DNA of 64,000 nucleotides, from the NCBI RefSeq assembly GCF_023703775.1, contig NZ_CP098514.1, positions 1,860,001 to 1,924,000 of the forward strand, written 5' to 3'. Source of the stretch: Haloplanus sp. GDY1 (GTDB taxonomy: Archaea > Halobacteriota > Halobacteria > Halobacteriales > Haloferacaceae). Shown here one piece after another: positions 24,129 through 33,092 of this stretch. Both the position numbers and the translations under genes were made by a program. The notes below the pieces were generated by a model. The model had not been told where the DNA came from. It was given only the letters and a program-made list of their open reading frames with translations, and did not search any database. How positions within the stretch are numbered: position 1 is the stretch's first letter; every line of letters begins with the position of its first letter.

Positions 24129-24746
24129 ATGGGCATCCTCGAAGACAAGTCCCGGGCGCGGCTGTTCTACAAGTACCTCTCGACGGTGTACGACCGGGTC
24201 AACCCGTTCATCTGGAACGAGGAGATGCGCGCGGAGGCGCTCTCGCTTCTCGATCTGGACGCCGGCGACCGGGTGCTCGACGTGGGCTGTGGGACCGGCT
24301 TCGGCACCGAGGGGCTGCTCCAGTACACCGACGACGTCCACGGACTGGACCAGAGCATCCACCAGATGGAGAAGGCCTTCGAGAAGTTCGGCCGCACGGA
24401 CGAGGTGAACTTCTACCGCGGCGACGCCGAGCGACTCCCCTTCGCCGACGACAGTTTCGACGCCGTCTGGTCGTCGGGATCCATCGAGTACTGGCCCAAT
24501 CCGGTCGACGCTCTCGCGGAGTTCCGCCGGATCGTGAAGCCCGGCGGACCGGTGCTCGTCGTCGGTCCTAACTACCCTAGCAGTTCGGTGTTCCAGCGCC
24601 TCGCCGACGCCATCATGCTCTTCTACGACGAGGCGGAGGCCGACCGGATGTTCGCCGAGGCCGGCTTCGAGGACGTCGAACACGTGACGATGGGGCCGAC
24701 GTACAACCCCGACATCGCGATCACGACGCTGGCTCGCGTCCCCTAG
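24129..24746 (+). CDS. SAM-dependent methyltransferase, quinone (MPBQ/MSBQ) type
   Basis: A 205-residue class I methyltransferase. The SAM-binding loop is VLDVGCGTGFGTEG (about 56-69). The segments YDRVNPFIWNEEMR and WSSGSIEYWPNPVDAL closely resemble the methyl-benzoquinol methyltransferases of plastoquinone and tocopherol synthesis, suggesting that this enzyme methylates a menaquinone precursor. That substrate is inferred. Its CTAG stop overlaps a convergent gene. Confidence 0.84.
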   Translation: MGILEDKSRARLFYKYLSTVYDRVNPFIWNEEMRAEALSLLDLDAGDRVLDVGCGTGFGTEGLLQYTDDVHGLDQSIHQMEKAFEKFGRTDEVNFYRGDAERLPFADDSFDAVWSSGSIEYWPNPVDALAEFRRIVKPGGPVLVVGPNYPSSSVFQRLADAIMLFYDEAEADRMFAEAGFEDVEHVTMGPTYNPDIAITTLARVP

Positions 24747-25174
24747 GCGGTCGCGGACAGGACGGCCAGCCGTCGCCCGCCGCGGCGCAGTTCGACGGTC
24801 ACGCGGGCGCCGGCCGCGATCGACGGCCGGTTCGTCGACGCGACCCGGAAGGACGCCCGCTCGCCCGGAGTCCACGTCGGATCGGCGGCGGCGTTGAACG
24901 GCCCGGTTGGGCCCGGATGGAACCCCTCGGCCGAGAAGAACGGCACCGGCGGCTGGTGGGCGAGGGGGTCGCCGTCGACGCGGACGACCACGTCGAGTCG
25001 GCGCACGTCGACCGCCGTCCCCGCGCGGTGGGTGAGGGCGACGCGGTCGCCGTCGACCGAGAGCGTCGGCGCGACCGTCGTCGACGCCGCGGGCAACGCC
25101 CCGATCGAGAGGCCGCCGACGGCGACGCCGACGACGAGGGCGATCAGGAGTCCGATCGCAGTCCGACCGGCCAT
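24743..25174 (-). CDS. Pilin-like secreted or membrane-anchored protein
   Basis: A 143-residue protein with one N-terminal hydrophobic helix (about 5-28) and an outside domain that is mostly beta-strands. The pattern (VALTHRAGTAVDVRRLDVVV, then WTPGERASF) resembles the C-terminal domain of archaeal type IV pilins (DUF1628-like). A clear prepilin peptidase site is not visible, so pilus assembly is not assured. It lies just downstream of the DUF7096-like gene, 16 bases apart, on the same strand. Confidence 0.7.
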   Translation of the reverse strand: MAGRTAIGLLIALVVGVAVGGLSIGALPAASTTVAPTLSVDGDRVALTHRAGTAVDVRRLDVVVRVDGDPLAHQPPVPFFSAEGFHPGPTGPFNAAADPTWTPGERASFRVASTNRPSIAAGARVTVELRRGGRRLAVLSATA

Positions 25175-25190
25175 GGGTCGGCTGGCCGCG

Positions 25191-26552
25191 TCACGGGTGA
25201 TAAAGGTCGGCCACGGCCCCGTCCATCGGCGTCGCCGTCGCCGTGGGCGTCGCGTTTCCGTCGTTCTCCGACGCGTTGCCGGACGCCGGGGTCACCGCCA
25301 CGCGCGGCGGAACGCCCGGTGGGACGACGGCGCTGACGTTCTCGCCCCGGGCCTCGGCGGTGACTGTGTACTGACGGTTGGGTGAGAGCGTCCAGACCGT
25401 GCCGTCGTCGCCGGTCGATCCGATGGACTCCGGCGGGGTCGGTCCCGCCTTGACCGCGACGGCCGCGTCGACGGGGTCGCCGGTCGCCTCGTCGACGACC
25501 CGTATCTGGACGGGGCCGCCGGGGTAGGTGTGGTTCACGACGAGGCGGAGGCTCCCGGCGGTTCGCTCGATCCGCTGGTCCCTGACGACGGTGTCGAGCG
25601 GGCGACGCTGGTGTTCGGCGTAGACGACGCGGGCGTTGCTGTCGACGAAGGCGGTCAGGTCGCCACGACTGTGACCGATCCTGACCGGATAGGTCTCGCC
25701 GCCGCCGAACACCTGCGTCTGTTCGCGCGTCGTGTTCCAGATGACCGGGTAGCTCGTGGCGACGATGTCGAGGGCGACCTCGAGTTCGATGGCGTCGCCG
25801 GCGCCGTTCCGAAGGTCGCCCCGGTAGGCCTCCCGGTAGTACGTGTCGCCGATGATGGTCGACACGGTGACGCTCTCGGCGCTGGTAGCGACGTAGAACC
25901 GGTGGGGCTCGGCCTCGCCGCCGAGCACCGAGCGGGCGTGCGCCCGGACGGGACCTTCGAACGCCGAGAGGCGGTTCCCGATGGAGGCCAGCCGACCGCG
26001 GTCGATGTCGAACCCGCTCGTGTCGGCGGCGAGTTCCTCCAGCCGCGACCGCCGGTCGTTGAGTTCCTGTGCGGTGATGCTGATGTCGACGAGCGCGACG
26101 AGCAGTTCCTGGCCGGTGATCTCGTCCCGGCTGTAGGCCCCGACCGCCGCCGTCTGTCGGCGGTCGAGGTCGTCCACCGCCGCCTCCAGTTCTTCGATCG
26201 CCGTGCGGAGGCGTTCGCGGCGGAGTTCGGTGGTGTCGGCCCGCTCGACGCGCTCGACCATCGCCAGCGTTCGGAGCCGGGCGGTCGTCGCGTTCGTCGA
26301 CAGCCCGACCGCGGGACCGAGGTCGACGTAGTGTTCGGCCACGGTGGACCGCTCGACCGATTCGGGGGGGACGTCGAGGACGTTGATCTGCTGGAGCGTC
26401 GTCCCGTTGCCGTCGGTCTGGGCGACGACCGGGGCGTCGATGGCGGCGGGCCGGGACGCGGAGCGCTCGGTGGCACCGCCGGCGAGGCCACCTGCAGCCC
26501 CGACCGCCGAGGAGAGGAGGAGGGCAGCCACGAGAACGGGGAGGGCTCTCAT
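25191..26552 (-). CDS. Secreted DUF7096-like protein
   Basis: A 453-residue exported protein. A signal peptide (MRALPVLVAALLLSSAVGAA) is followed by a helical region with coiled-coil character (RRERLRTAIEELEAAVDDLDRR, about 110-190), a beta-rich domain, then a carboxypeptidase-regulatory-like fold (PVQIRVVDEATGDPVDAAV) and a Thr/Pro-rich tail. No transmembrane anchor closes it. The DUF7096 label is my recollection of the family. It is divergent from a membrane-anchored HTH protein, with 129 bases between, hinting at shared control. Confidence 0.76.
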   Translation of the reverse strand: MRALPVLVAALLLSSAVGAAGGLAGGATERSASRPAAIDAPVVAQTDGNGTTLQQINVLDVPPESVERSTVAEHYVDLGPAVGLSTNATTARLRTLAMVERVERADTTELRRERLRTAIEELEAAVDDLDRRQTAAVGAYSRDEITGQELLVALVDISITAQELNDRRSRLEELAADTSGFDIDRGRLASIGNRLSAFEGPVRAHARSVLGGEAEPHRFYVATSAESVTVSTIIGDTYYREAYRGDLRNGAGDAIELEVALDIVATSYPVIWNTTREQTQVFGGGETYPVRIGHSRGDLTAFVDSNARVVYAEHQRRPLDTVVRDQRIERTAGSLRLVVNHTYPGGPVQIRVVDEATGDPVDAAVAVKAGPTPPESIGSTGDDGTVWTLSPNRQYTVTAEARGENVSAVVPPGVPPRVAVTPASGNASENDGNATPTATATPMDGAVADLYHP

Positions 26553-26681
26553 CGCGCGACGGTACAGTCGCCTGCTACTAAAACCCCGCCTTCCGTCTCA
26601 CGTCTGACGGCCGCTATCTCGCCGACAGGGGCTCTGTGCCGATGGAAAGCGTTTTCCCGTCTCATCGAGACGCACGAAGTA

Positions 26682-27893
26682 ATGCGGATCGCCGCGCCCC
26701 TCCTCGCCCTCCTGGTCCTTCTGGCCGGGGCCCTCCCCGCGGTGGCACTCGCCGAGACCGGCGGGTCCGCCACCGCGGACGCGGGAGACGTCGCCCCGTC
26801 GTCCGCCGCCGAGCGCCCGGCACTCGCGGGGCCACCCCTCGCTCGCATCGACGAACCGGTCGTCACCGAGTTCTACATCGCCCCCGACCCCGACGGGAGC
26901 GCCCGGTGGAACGTCTCGGTTCGATACAACCTCTCTACCGAGGCCGACCGGGCCGCCTTCGACCGGTACGGACGGGCGTTCGAGGCCGGCGACGCCGGCG
27001 TAGGGATCGGCGGCCCCTTCTTCCGGACGCTCGCCGGCGAGGCGAGTCGGGCGACCGGCCGGGAGATGGCGATCAGGAACCTCAGCCGGAACGCCACCGT
27101 CCACAACGGCACCGGCGTCCTCAGCATCACCTTCACCTGGACGAACTTCGTCACCGCCACCGAGAGCGGCTTCATCGTCGAGGACGCGGTGTTGATGCCC
27201 GACAACCGGACGTGGCTCGCCTCCATCGGCCCGTCGCAGCGACTGGTCGTCGAGACGCCCGCCGACTACCAGGTGACTGACACGCGATTCGGTCTCGACA
27301 ACGGGTCGGTCGTCATCCAGGGCCCCCACACCTTCCGCGAACCGCTCACCATCTCCTACCAGCGGACCGCGACCGAGGAGCCGGAGCCGGAGGGGCCGCC
27401 CTGGTCGCTGATCGGCGGCGCCCTGCTGGTGGGGCTGGGACTCGTCGCCGCCGCCGTCTACGCCCGCCGCCGCGGCGACGGGGCGGCGGCACCGGCGACG
27501 ACGCCCGACGAGGGGGCCGACGCGCCGCCCGAGGAGTCGTCGACGGCCGATGCGGAGCCGCGCGAGGCCGACGCCGCCGACTCGACGACCGACGACTCGG
27601 TGACCGACGACTCGGCGACCGACGACTCGGTGACCGACGACTCGGCGGCCGACGACTCGGCGGCCGACGACGGCGTCGACCCCTCCCTGCTCTCGGACGA
27701 GGAGCGAGTCGAGCGCCTCCTCGACGAGAACGGCGGGCGGATGAAGCAGGCACGGATCGTCCGGGAGACGGGGTGGTCCGACGCCAAGGTGTCCCAGTTG
27801 CTCTCGACGATGGCCGACGAGGGACGGATCGAGAAGCTCCGGCTCGGGCGCGAGAACCTCATCTCGCTGCCCGACGAGGACGCCGAGACGTAG
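26682..27893 (+). CDS. Membrane-anchored protein with C-terminal HTH domain
   Basis: A 403-residue protein. A signal sequence (about 1-24) precedes an outside beta-rich domain to about residue 230. A transmembrane helix at about 242-262 is followed by an acidic, repetitive linker and a cytoplasmic winged helix (RMKQARIVRETGWSDAKVSQLL). Haloarchaea have several such one-component membrane regulators (DUF7345/DUF7343 type). It is likely a sensor of envelope state controlling nearby or distant genes, which is inference. The divergent secreted protein is a natural partner candidate. The ATG was chosen because a signal peptide starts there. Confidence 0.82.
   Translation: MRIAAPLLALLVLLAGALPAVALAETGGSATADAGDVAPSSAAERPALAGPPLARIDEPVVTEFYIAPDPDGSARWNVSVRYNLSTEADRAAFDRYGRAFEAGDAGVGIGGPFFRTLAGEASRATGREMAIRNLSRNATVHNGTGVLSITFTWTNFVTATESGFIVEDAVLMPDNRTWLASIGPSQRLVVETPADYQVTDTRFGLDNGSVVIQGPHTFREPLTISYQRTATEEPEPEGPPWSLIGGALLVGLGLVAAAVYARRRGDGAAAPATTPDEGADAPPEESSTADAEPREADAADSTTDDSVTDDSATDDSVTDDSAADDSAADDGVDPSLLSDEERVERLLDENGGRMKQARIVRETGWSDAKVSQLLSTMADEGRIEKLRLGRENLISLPDEDAET
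27582..27671 (+). repeat. Six tandem 15-bp units in the linker of the HTH protein
   Basis: Six units coding Ser-x-(Thr/Ala)-Asp-Asp follow one another without gaps. Most differ only at the second codon (GTG or GCG), so the copies are recent or kept uniform. They form an acidic spacer between membrane helix and HTH domain, and copy number could vary between strains. Confidence 0.8.
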
Positions 27894-27896
27894 GGG

Positions 27897-29243
27897 CTAC
27901 GGGCGCCCGGCCGGTGCGAGCACGCGCCACGCGAGCCGCGGGTGAACCAGCGTCGTCGGCGGACGCTCCATCGAGAGGACGCGAAACAGCGCCTCCCGCA
28001 GGACGCCGTCGGCGTGGGCGCGGCGGGTCAAACGCGACAGGTACCGGTTCACGAGGGCGGCCCCGCGGGGTCGCGGGCCGGTCGTCTCCGGGAACCGGCA
28101 GTCGGCGCCGACCGCGAGCAGCCACGCCGTGTCGACGACGCCGCCGACCCGGCGGGCGACCGCCGGCGCGAGGGGTCGGTCCGTCGTCGCGAGCGCGTCG
28201 TGGAGGTGACGCGCCTCGAGTGCGGCCACGGACATCCCCTGTGCGTAGAGCGGGTTGAAACTCGCGACGGCGTCGCCGACGACGAGCAGGCCAGCCGGCA
28301 ACCGATCGAGGCACTCGTAGCGGTGCCGGCGGTTCGTCGGGAAGGGGTAGTGGGCGACGTCCTCGTCGACCCACTCCCGCGTCTCCAGCACCCGGCGGAC
28401 GTGCGGGATCGGCAGGCCCGCGGCGAACGCCACGACGCCCGCCGGGTCGGTCGGCGGGCGGTCGCCGTGGACGCCGCCGACGGTCACGATCCAGCGATTC
28501 CCCTCCACGGGCAGGACGCTGGCCGCGCGCGGACACGAGGGGTCCGGCGTCACGACGAACGCGCGGCGGTCGGCCGACGGCCGGCGCACGAGCGCCGTGC
28601 TGTAGGCCAGGTCGATCCGAACCTCGTCGACGGCGGGGGGCGCGTAGCCGCTGTCGGCCAACCACGCCGGCGTCCGACTCGCCCGCCCGCTGGCGTCGAC
28701 GGTCAGGTCGGCGTCGAGGCGCTCCGTCCCCGTTTCGGTCCGGAGGACGACGCCGGTTACCGCCCGTCCGTCCGTGCGGTAGTCGGTCACGTGACAGCCG
28801 GACCGGATCCGGACGCCGTCCAGCGCGACGACCCGTCGGCGGAGCAGCCACTCGTAGAGCGGCCGCGTCGCGGCGTACTGGGGGCGGCATCGCGGGCCGT
28901 CGGCGAGGAAGCCGCCCTCGGCGTAGAAACGGACGTCGCGCGCGCCGTCGAGTTCCAGGCCGCCGGCGTCGAGCAGGTCCCGACAGTAGCCCGGAAACAA
29001 CGCCTCTAGCGTGGCTCGTCCGGCCTCCAGCATGACGTGGATGTGGCGGGCCTGGGGCACGCCACGGCGGGCGACCGGCCCCGCCGGCGGCGGGTCGCGT
29101 TCGAGGACGGTGACGGCGTCGAACGCGTCGGCGAGGACGCGCGCGGCGAGGAGCCCGGCCACGCCCGCACCCACCACCACCGCGTGGTCGCCACGCGCCG
29201 TCACCCGGTCCGCGTCGTACCCCGGGGCGGTCGCGAGCGTCAT
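27897..29243 (-). CDS. FAD-dependent oxidoreductase (monooxygenase-like)
   Basis: A flavoprotein of about 448 residues with the dinucleotide motif VVVGAGVAGLLAARVLADA near the N-terminus, the second FAD motif VVGDAVASFNPLYAQGMSVA near residue 280, and DLTVDASGRASRTP between them. This is the layout of aromatic hydroxylases and geranylgeranyl reductase-like proteins. The substrate is unknown. Start uncertain: the ATG used lies about 30 bases after a TTAAC-like box, while in-frame starts at 29288 and 29300 would take in the palindrome. It is divergent from etfB. Confidence 0.84.
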   Translation of the reverse strand: MTLATAPGYDADRVTARGDHAVVVGAGVAGLLAARVLADAFDAVTVLERDPPPAGPVARRGVPQARHIHVMLEAGRATLEALFPGYCRDLLDAGGLELDGARDVRFYAEGGFLADGPRCRPQYAATRPLYEWLLRRRVVALDGVRIRSGCHVTDYRTDGRAVTGVVLRTETGTERLDADLTVDASGRASRTPAWLADSGYAPPAVDEVRIDLAYSTALVRRPSADRRAFVVTPDPSCPRAASVLPVEGNRWIVTVGGVHGDRPPTDPAGVVAFAAGLPIPHVRRVLETREWVDEDVAHYPFPTNRRHRYECLDRLPAGLLVVGDAVASFNPLYAQGMSVAALEARHLHDALATTDRPLAPAVARRVGGVVDTAWLLAVGADCRFPETTGPRPRGAALVNRYLSRLTRRAHADGVLREALFRVLSMERPPTTLVHPRLAWRVLAPAGRP

Positions 29244-29287
29244 AGTGACCCCGTGGTCTTCGCGGGACTGTGTGTTAAGTGTTGTCA

Positions 29288-29299
29288 TGTCACGTGACA
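29288..29299. promoter_or_regulatory. 12-bp palindrome TGTCACGTGACA
   Basis: A perfect inverted repeat in the gap between the divergent FAD oxidoreductase and etfB. It sits midway if the oxidoreductase starts at 29243, and is a candidate operator for both genes. Function is inferred from symmetry and position. Confidence 0.4.
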
Positions 29300-29357
29300 C
29301 CGATGGACACGGCAGGTTCCAACAGAGCCTTTACGCCCGCCCGGGAAGGTCCCCCGC

Positions 29358-30149
29358 ATGAAGGTTCTCGTGACCGTCAAGGAGGTCGCCGAAGTCGCCG
29401 ACGACTTCGAGATCGAGGGGCTGTCCGTCCCGGAGACGTTCCTCGAGTACGACCTCAACGAGTGGGACGACTACGCCGTCGAGGCGGCCGTCCGGATCGC
29501 GGAGGAGCGCGAGGAGGACGTGGAGGTCGTCGCCGTCACGGTCGGCCCGGAGCGGAGCGAGGAGACGATCCGCATGGCCCTCGCCAAGGGCGTCGACCGC
29601 GCGGTGCGGGTCTGGGACGACGCGCTGGCGGCGGCGGAACTGGTCGATCCGACGGCGACCGCCCGCGTCATCGCGGCCGTCGCGGAGGCCGAGGACCCCG
29701 ACCTCGTCCTCTCGGGGGTGCAGGCGGCGGACGACGGGTTCGGCGCCACCGGCGTCGCCCTCGCCGAACACCTCGATTACGGGTGGGCCGCGGTCGTGAA
29801 CGACCTCGAACTCGACGGCGACGAGGCCGCCGTCCGCCGGGAACTCGAGGGCGGCGTCGAGGAACTCACGACCGTCCCCCTCCCCGCCGTCCTCACGATC
29901 CAGACGGGGATCAACGAGCCGCGGTACGCGAGTCTGCGGGGGATCCGCCAGGCACAGCGCAAGGAACTCGACGTCCGGACCCTCGGCGACCTGGGGCTCG
30001 ATCCGGCGGTGCTGGACGGCGACCTGACGCTCGCGGGGATGAAGAAACCCGAGAGCGAGTCCGACGCCACGCTGTTCGAGGGGAGCCCCGAGGAGACGGC
30101 CGCGGATCTGGAGACCGTCCTGCGGGACGCGGGGGTGGGCGCCGAATGA
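29358..30149 (+). CDS. etfB: Electron transfer flavoprotein subunit beta (FixA)
   Basis: A 263-residue EtfB, carrying the nucleotide-binding half of the electron transfer flavoprotein that takes electrons from acyl-CoA or other dehydrogenases. The start MKVLVTVKEV, NEWDDYAVEAAVRI, GVQAADDGFGATG and PAVLTIQTGINEPRYASLRGI are typical. It is longer than minimal EtfB, with an acidic C-terminal extension. The etfA start overlaps its stop (ATGA). Confidence 0.95.
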   Translation: MKVLVTVKEVAEVADDFEIEGLSVPETFLEYDLNEWDDYAVEAAVRIAEEREEDVEVVAVTVGPERSEETIRMALAKGVDRAVRVWDDALAAAELVDPTATARVIAAVAEAEDPDLVLSGVQAADDGFGATGVALAEHLDYGWAAVVNDLELDGDEAAVRRELEGGVEELTTVPLPAVLTIQTGINEPRYASLRGIRQAQRKELDVRTLGDLGLDPAVLDGDLTLAGMKKPESESDATLFEGSPEETAADLETVLRDAGVGAE

Positions 30150-31099
30150 GCGACGGCGACGTCCTCGCGGTCGCGGAACACCGCCGCGGCGACCTCCGGC
30201 CGGTGAGCTTCGAACTGATCGCGGCCGGGCGCGACCTGGCGGAGGACCTCGGCGGCGACCTGCACGTCGCGGTGATCGGCGGCGACGTGGACGGCCTCGC
30301 CGAGCGCCTGAACCGCGCGGGCGTCGAGGCGATACACACCGTGCCCGAGGGCGAGGAGTTCAACCACGACGTGTACGCGGCGGCGACGACGGCGCTGTTC
30401 GAGTCGCTGGAGCCGAGCGTCCTCCTCCTGCCCAACAGCGTCAACGGCCTCGACTACGCGCCGGCGGTCGCGACGCGGCTCTCGACCCCGCTGGTCAGCG
30501 ACGCGGTCGGGCTGACGGTCGAGGACGACCTCGTCGTCACCCGCGAGATGTACGGCTCGAAGGTGGAGACGACCGTCGAGGTGGCGGCCGACCCCGTCGC
30601 CCTGACGATCCGGGGCGGCGAGTGGCCGGCGGCCGAGGAGCCCGGCGACGCCGAGATCACCCCCTTCGAGGTCGACGTCGGCGACCTCCGCTCGACGGTA
30701 CGGGGGTTCGAGGAGGTCGGCGCCGGCGACGTGGACATCAGCGAGGCGGAGTTCATCGTCTCGGTCGGCCGCGGCATCGAGGAGGAGGAGAACCTGGAAC
30801 TCGTCGAGGAGCTAGCCGACGCCCTCGACGCGACGCTCGCGGCCTCGCGGCCCATCGTCGACAACGGCTGGCTGCCGAAAAACCGGCAGGTCGGACAGTC
30901 GGGCAAGGTGGTGACGCCGAAGGTGTACCTCGCGCTGGGTATCTCCGGGGCGGTCCAGCACGTCGCGGGCATGAAGGGCGCGGACACGATCATCGCGGTC
31001 AACACGGACCCCGACGCCCCCATCTTCGACATCGCCGACTACGGCGTCGTCGACGACCTGTTCGAGGTCGTCCCGGAACTGATCGAGCGCTTCGAATAG
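30146..31099 (+). CDS. etfA: Electron transfer flavoprotein subunit alpha (FixB)
   Basis: A 317-residue EtfA, the FAD-binding partner of EtfB. The C-terminal domain shows the classic FAD motifs: VSVGRGIEEEENLE, LAASRPIVDNGWLP, GQSGKVVTPKVYLALGISGAVQH and AVNTDPDAPIFDIADYG. It is co-translated with etfB. An ETF-quinone oxidoreductase would normally accept the electrons, but no such gene is beside it. A prenyl synthase gene follows 38 bases later. Confidence 0.96.
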   Translation: MSDGDVLAVAEHRRGDLRPVSFELIAAGRDLAEDLGGDLHVAVIGGDVDGLAERLNRAGVEAIHTVPEGEEFNHDVYAAATTALFESLEPSVLLLPNSVNGLDYAPAVATRLSTPLVSDAVGLTVEDDLVVTREMYGSKVETTVEVAADPVALTIRGGEWPAAEEPGDAEITPFEVDVGDLRSTVRGFEEVGAGDVDISEAEFIVSVGRGIEEEENLELVEELADALDATLAASRPIVDNGWLPKNRQVGQSGKVVTPKVYLALGISGAVQHVAGMKGADTIIAVNTDPDAPIFDIADYGVVDDLFEVVPELIERFE

Positions 31100-31137
31100 C
31101 GTCACGTACTTGCCGCGCCCGCCCCTTCGCCCGGGCA

Positions 31138-31980
31138 ATGGAGTACCTGGATCGCCGCGTCGGGCTGGTGAACGACCGCCTGGAGTCGCTCGTCGAGGCG
31201 GTCGAGCCGCCGGAACTCGCGGCGCAACTCGATCACGTCGCCCTGGCCGGCGGGAAGCGGGTCCGGCCGGCGGTGACGGTGCTGACCTGCGAGGCCGTCG
31301 GCGGGTCCCCGGCCGACGCCGTCGACTTCGCGGTGGGGGTCGAACTCGTCCACAACGCGTCGCTGGTGATCGACGACATCATCGACCGCTCGGCGGTGCG
31401 CCGGGGCACCCCGAGCGCGTGGGAGGCGTTCGGCTACGGGCCGGCCATCGTCGCCAGCGACGGCCTGCTGGGCGAGGCCTTCGCGCTCTTCTCGGAGAAC
31501 GAGCGGGCGATGCGGATCGTCGCCGAGGCGATGGTCGAACTCGGCGAGGGGGAGGCGACGGAACTGGTCGCCCGCCCGACGGACGAGGCGGAGTACATGG
31601 AACTCGCGCGCCGGAAGACGGGCGTCCTCTTTCGCGCGGCGGCGGAACTGGGCGCGGTGGCCGGCGGCGCCGACGCCTTCACCGTCGAGTCACTCGGGGA
31701 TTACGCCGAACGGGTCGGCGTCGCCTTCCAGATCCGGGACGACGTGCTCGACGCCACCGCCGACGCGGACGACCTCGGGAAGCCGACGGGACAGGACGCG
31801 GAGATGGACCGGCCGTCGCTGGTGCAAGTGACTGACCTCTCCCCGGAGGCGGCCAACGAGCGGGCGCGTCGGGAGTCGGATCGGGCGCTCTCGGCGCTCT
31901 CGGCGGCCGACACCCAGGACGTCGACGCCGTCGACTACCTGCAGGACCTCGCGGAGTTCGTCGTCGTCCGGGAGCGTTAG
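31138..31980 (+). CDS. Polyprenyl synthetase (trans-isoprenyl diphosphate synthase)
   Basis: A 280-residue prenyl transferase adding isopentenyl units to allylic diphosphates. The first aspartate-rich motif is DDIID, preceded by LVHNASLVI; the second is the variant QIRDDVLD. AGGKRVRPAVTV binds diphosphate. It is shorter than typical geranylgeranyl or farnesylgeranyl synthases (about 340 residues), so product length is uncertain. It follows etfA on the same strand and may belong to the same transcript. Confidence 0.9.
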   Translation: MEYLDRRVGLVNDRLESLVEAVEPPELAAQLDHVALAGGKRVRPAVTVLTCEAVGGSPADAVDFAVGVELVHNASLVIDDIIDRSAVRRGTPSAWEAFGYGPAIVASDGLLGEAFALFSENERAMRIVAEAMVELGEGEATELVARPTDEAEYMELARRKTGVLFRAAAELGAVAGGADAFTVESLGDYAERVGVAFQIRDDVLDATADADDLGKPTGQDAEMDRPSLVQVTDLSPEAANERARRESDRALSALSAADTQDVDAVDYLQDLAEFVVVRER

Positions 31981-33092
31981 GCCGGATCGACGCCCGTCGG
32001 GAACCGCGACTCCGCGATGGCGAAGGTGAGGGTGCTGAGGACGCCGAGCAGCGTCCCGACCGTGAGCGCCACCGCGAGGTCGGTCAGCGTGAGCGTGGTC
32101 ACGCCCGCGACCGGCGGGAGCAGGAACCCCGAGACGGCGTAGAGGACGACGGCGATGGCGGCGACGTAGAACGGGGCGTTGAGGTAGCGCCACTTGAACC
32201 GATCGGCGAGGTACTCGTCGGTCACCTGGCCGAGACTGCTGGTGATCCCCGCCGCGGCGAACCACCGGATCGCGCCGTTGACGAGGGCCGCGAGCACCGT
32301 CACCGCCGTCGGGTCGCCCGCGATGCCGGCCTCGACGGTCCGCAGCGTCGAGACGCCCTCGGCCCCGCCGACGATCAACAGCGCCGCCGCGACGACGTAC
32401 GTGATGATCGTCACCCGGCCGGCGTAGAGGACGTTCCGCACCCGGTCGGCGGCCTCGTCGACCGTCGATTCGAGGCCGAGCCCGCGGAACAGCGTGTAGA
32501 GGCCGAGCAGCGCGGAGATGAGGCCGAGGACGGCCGCGCCGGGCACGTCGAAGAAGGTGGCGATGGTGACGAAGGGGTAGATCAACAGGAGGATGCCGAG
32601 CGGCACCAGCAGCGTCCCGCGGGTTTCGGGATCCGCGAGCACCTGCTTCATCGTGTAGTACATCGACTCCAGGTTCTGGGCCTGTCGGACGACCACCCGG
32701 CGGACGCTGTCGATGGGGACCCGCGAGCGGATGACGGGGAGCACCGACTCGTCCTGTGCCCCGTCGGTGATGACGATGGCCCGGACGGACTCGCCGGTCG
32801 CGAGTTCGGCCAGCACCCGGTCGACCTCCTCCCCGACGGCGCGGGTAGCCCGGACCTCGCTGCCCTGGACGCCCGTGACCGCGGCCACCTCCACCTCCTC
32901 GCTCTCCTCCGCGCGGAGGTCGTCGAGGACGTGCAACCCCTGGAACATGACGTTCACGTCGGAGTCCTCGGGGTCGGTGGTGGCGAGGGCGACGGCGGCG
33001 TCCCTGACGGCGTCCCGACCGACGACCGGCGTCTCGATGCCGGTCTTGCGGCCGAGGTCGTCGTCGAGGTCCACACAGAGCACCAGGAGCAC
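31977..33092 (-). CDS. DUF373 family membrane protein
   Basis: A 371-residue DUF373 protein. The soluble N-terminal half begins LLVLCVDLDDDLGRKTG and includes a variable ITDGAQDE segment. The C-terminal half has about five or six hydrophobic helices. The family is archaeal and of unknown function. It is convergent with the prenyl synthase (TTAG overlap) and divergent from a zinc-finger gene. Confidence 0.9.
   Translation of the reverse strand: MLLVLCVDLDDDLGRKTGIETPVVGRDAVRDAAVALATTDPEDSDVNVMFQGLHVLDDLRAEESEEVEVAAVTGVQGSEVRATRAVGEEVDRVLAELATGESVRAIVITDGAQDESVLPVIRSRVPIDSVRRVVVRQAQNLESMYYTMKQVLADPETRGTLLVPLGILLLIYPFVTIATFFDVPGAAVLGLISALLGLYTLFRGLGLESTVDEAADRVRNVLYAGRVTIITYVVAAALLIVGGAEGVSTLRTVEAGIAGDPTAVTVLAALVNGAIRWFAAAGITSSLGQVTDEYLADRFKWRYLNAPFYVAAIAVVLYAVSGFLLPPVAGVTTLTLTDLAVALTVGTLLGVLSTLTFAIAESRFPTGVDPA

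Noticed and set aside
29244-29300. N-terminal extension of the FAD oxidoreductase
   Set aside because: In-frame starts exist at 29288 and 29300, but they would put the palindrome and the TTAAC box inside or against the gene, and the extension has no family features. It remains possible.
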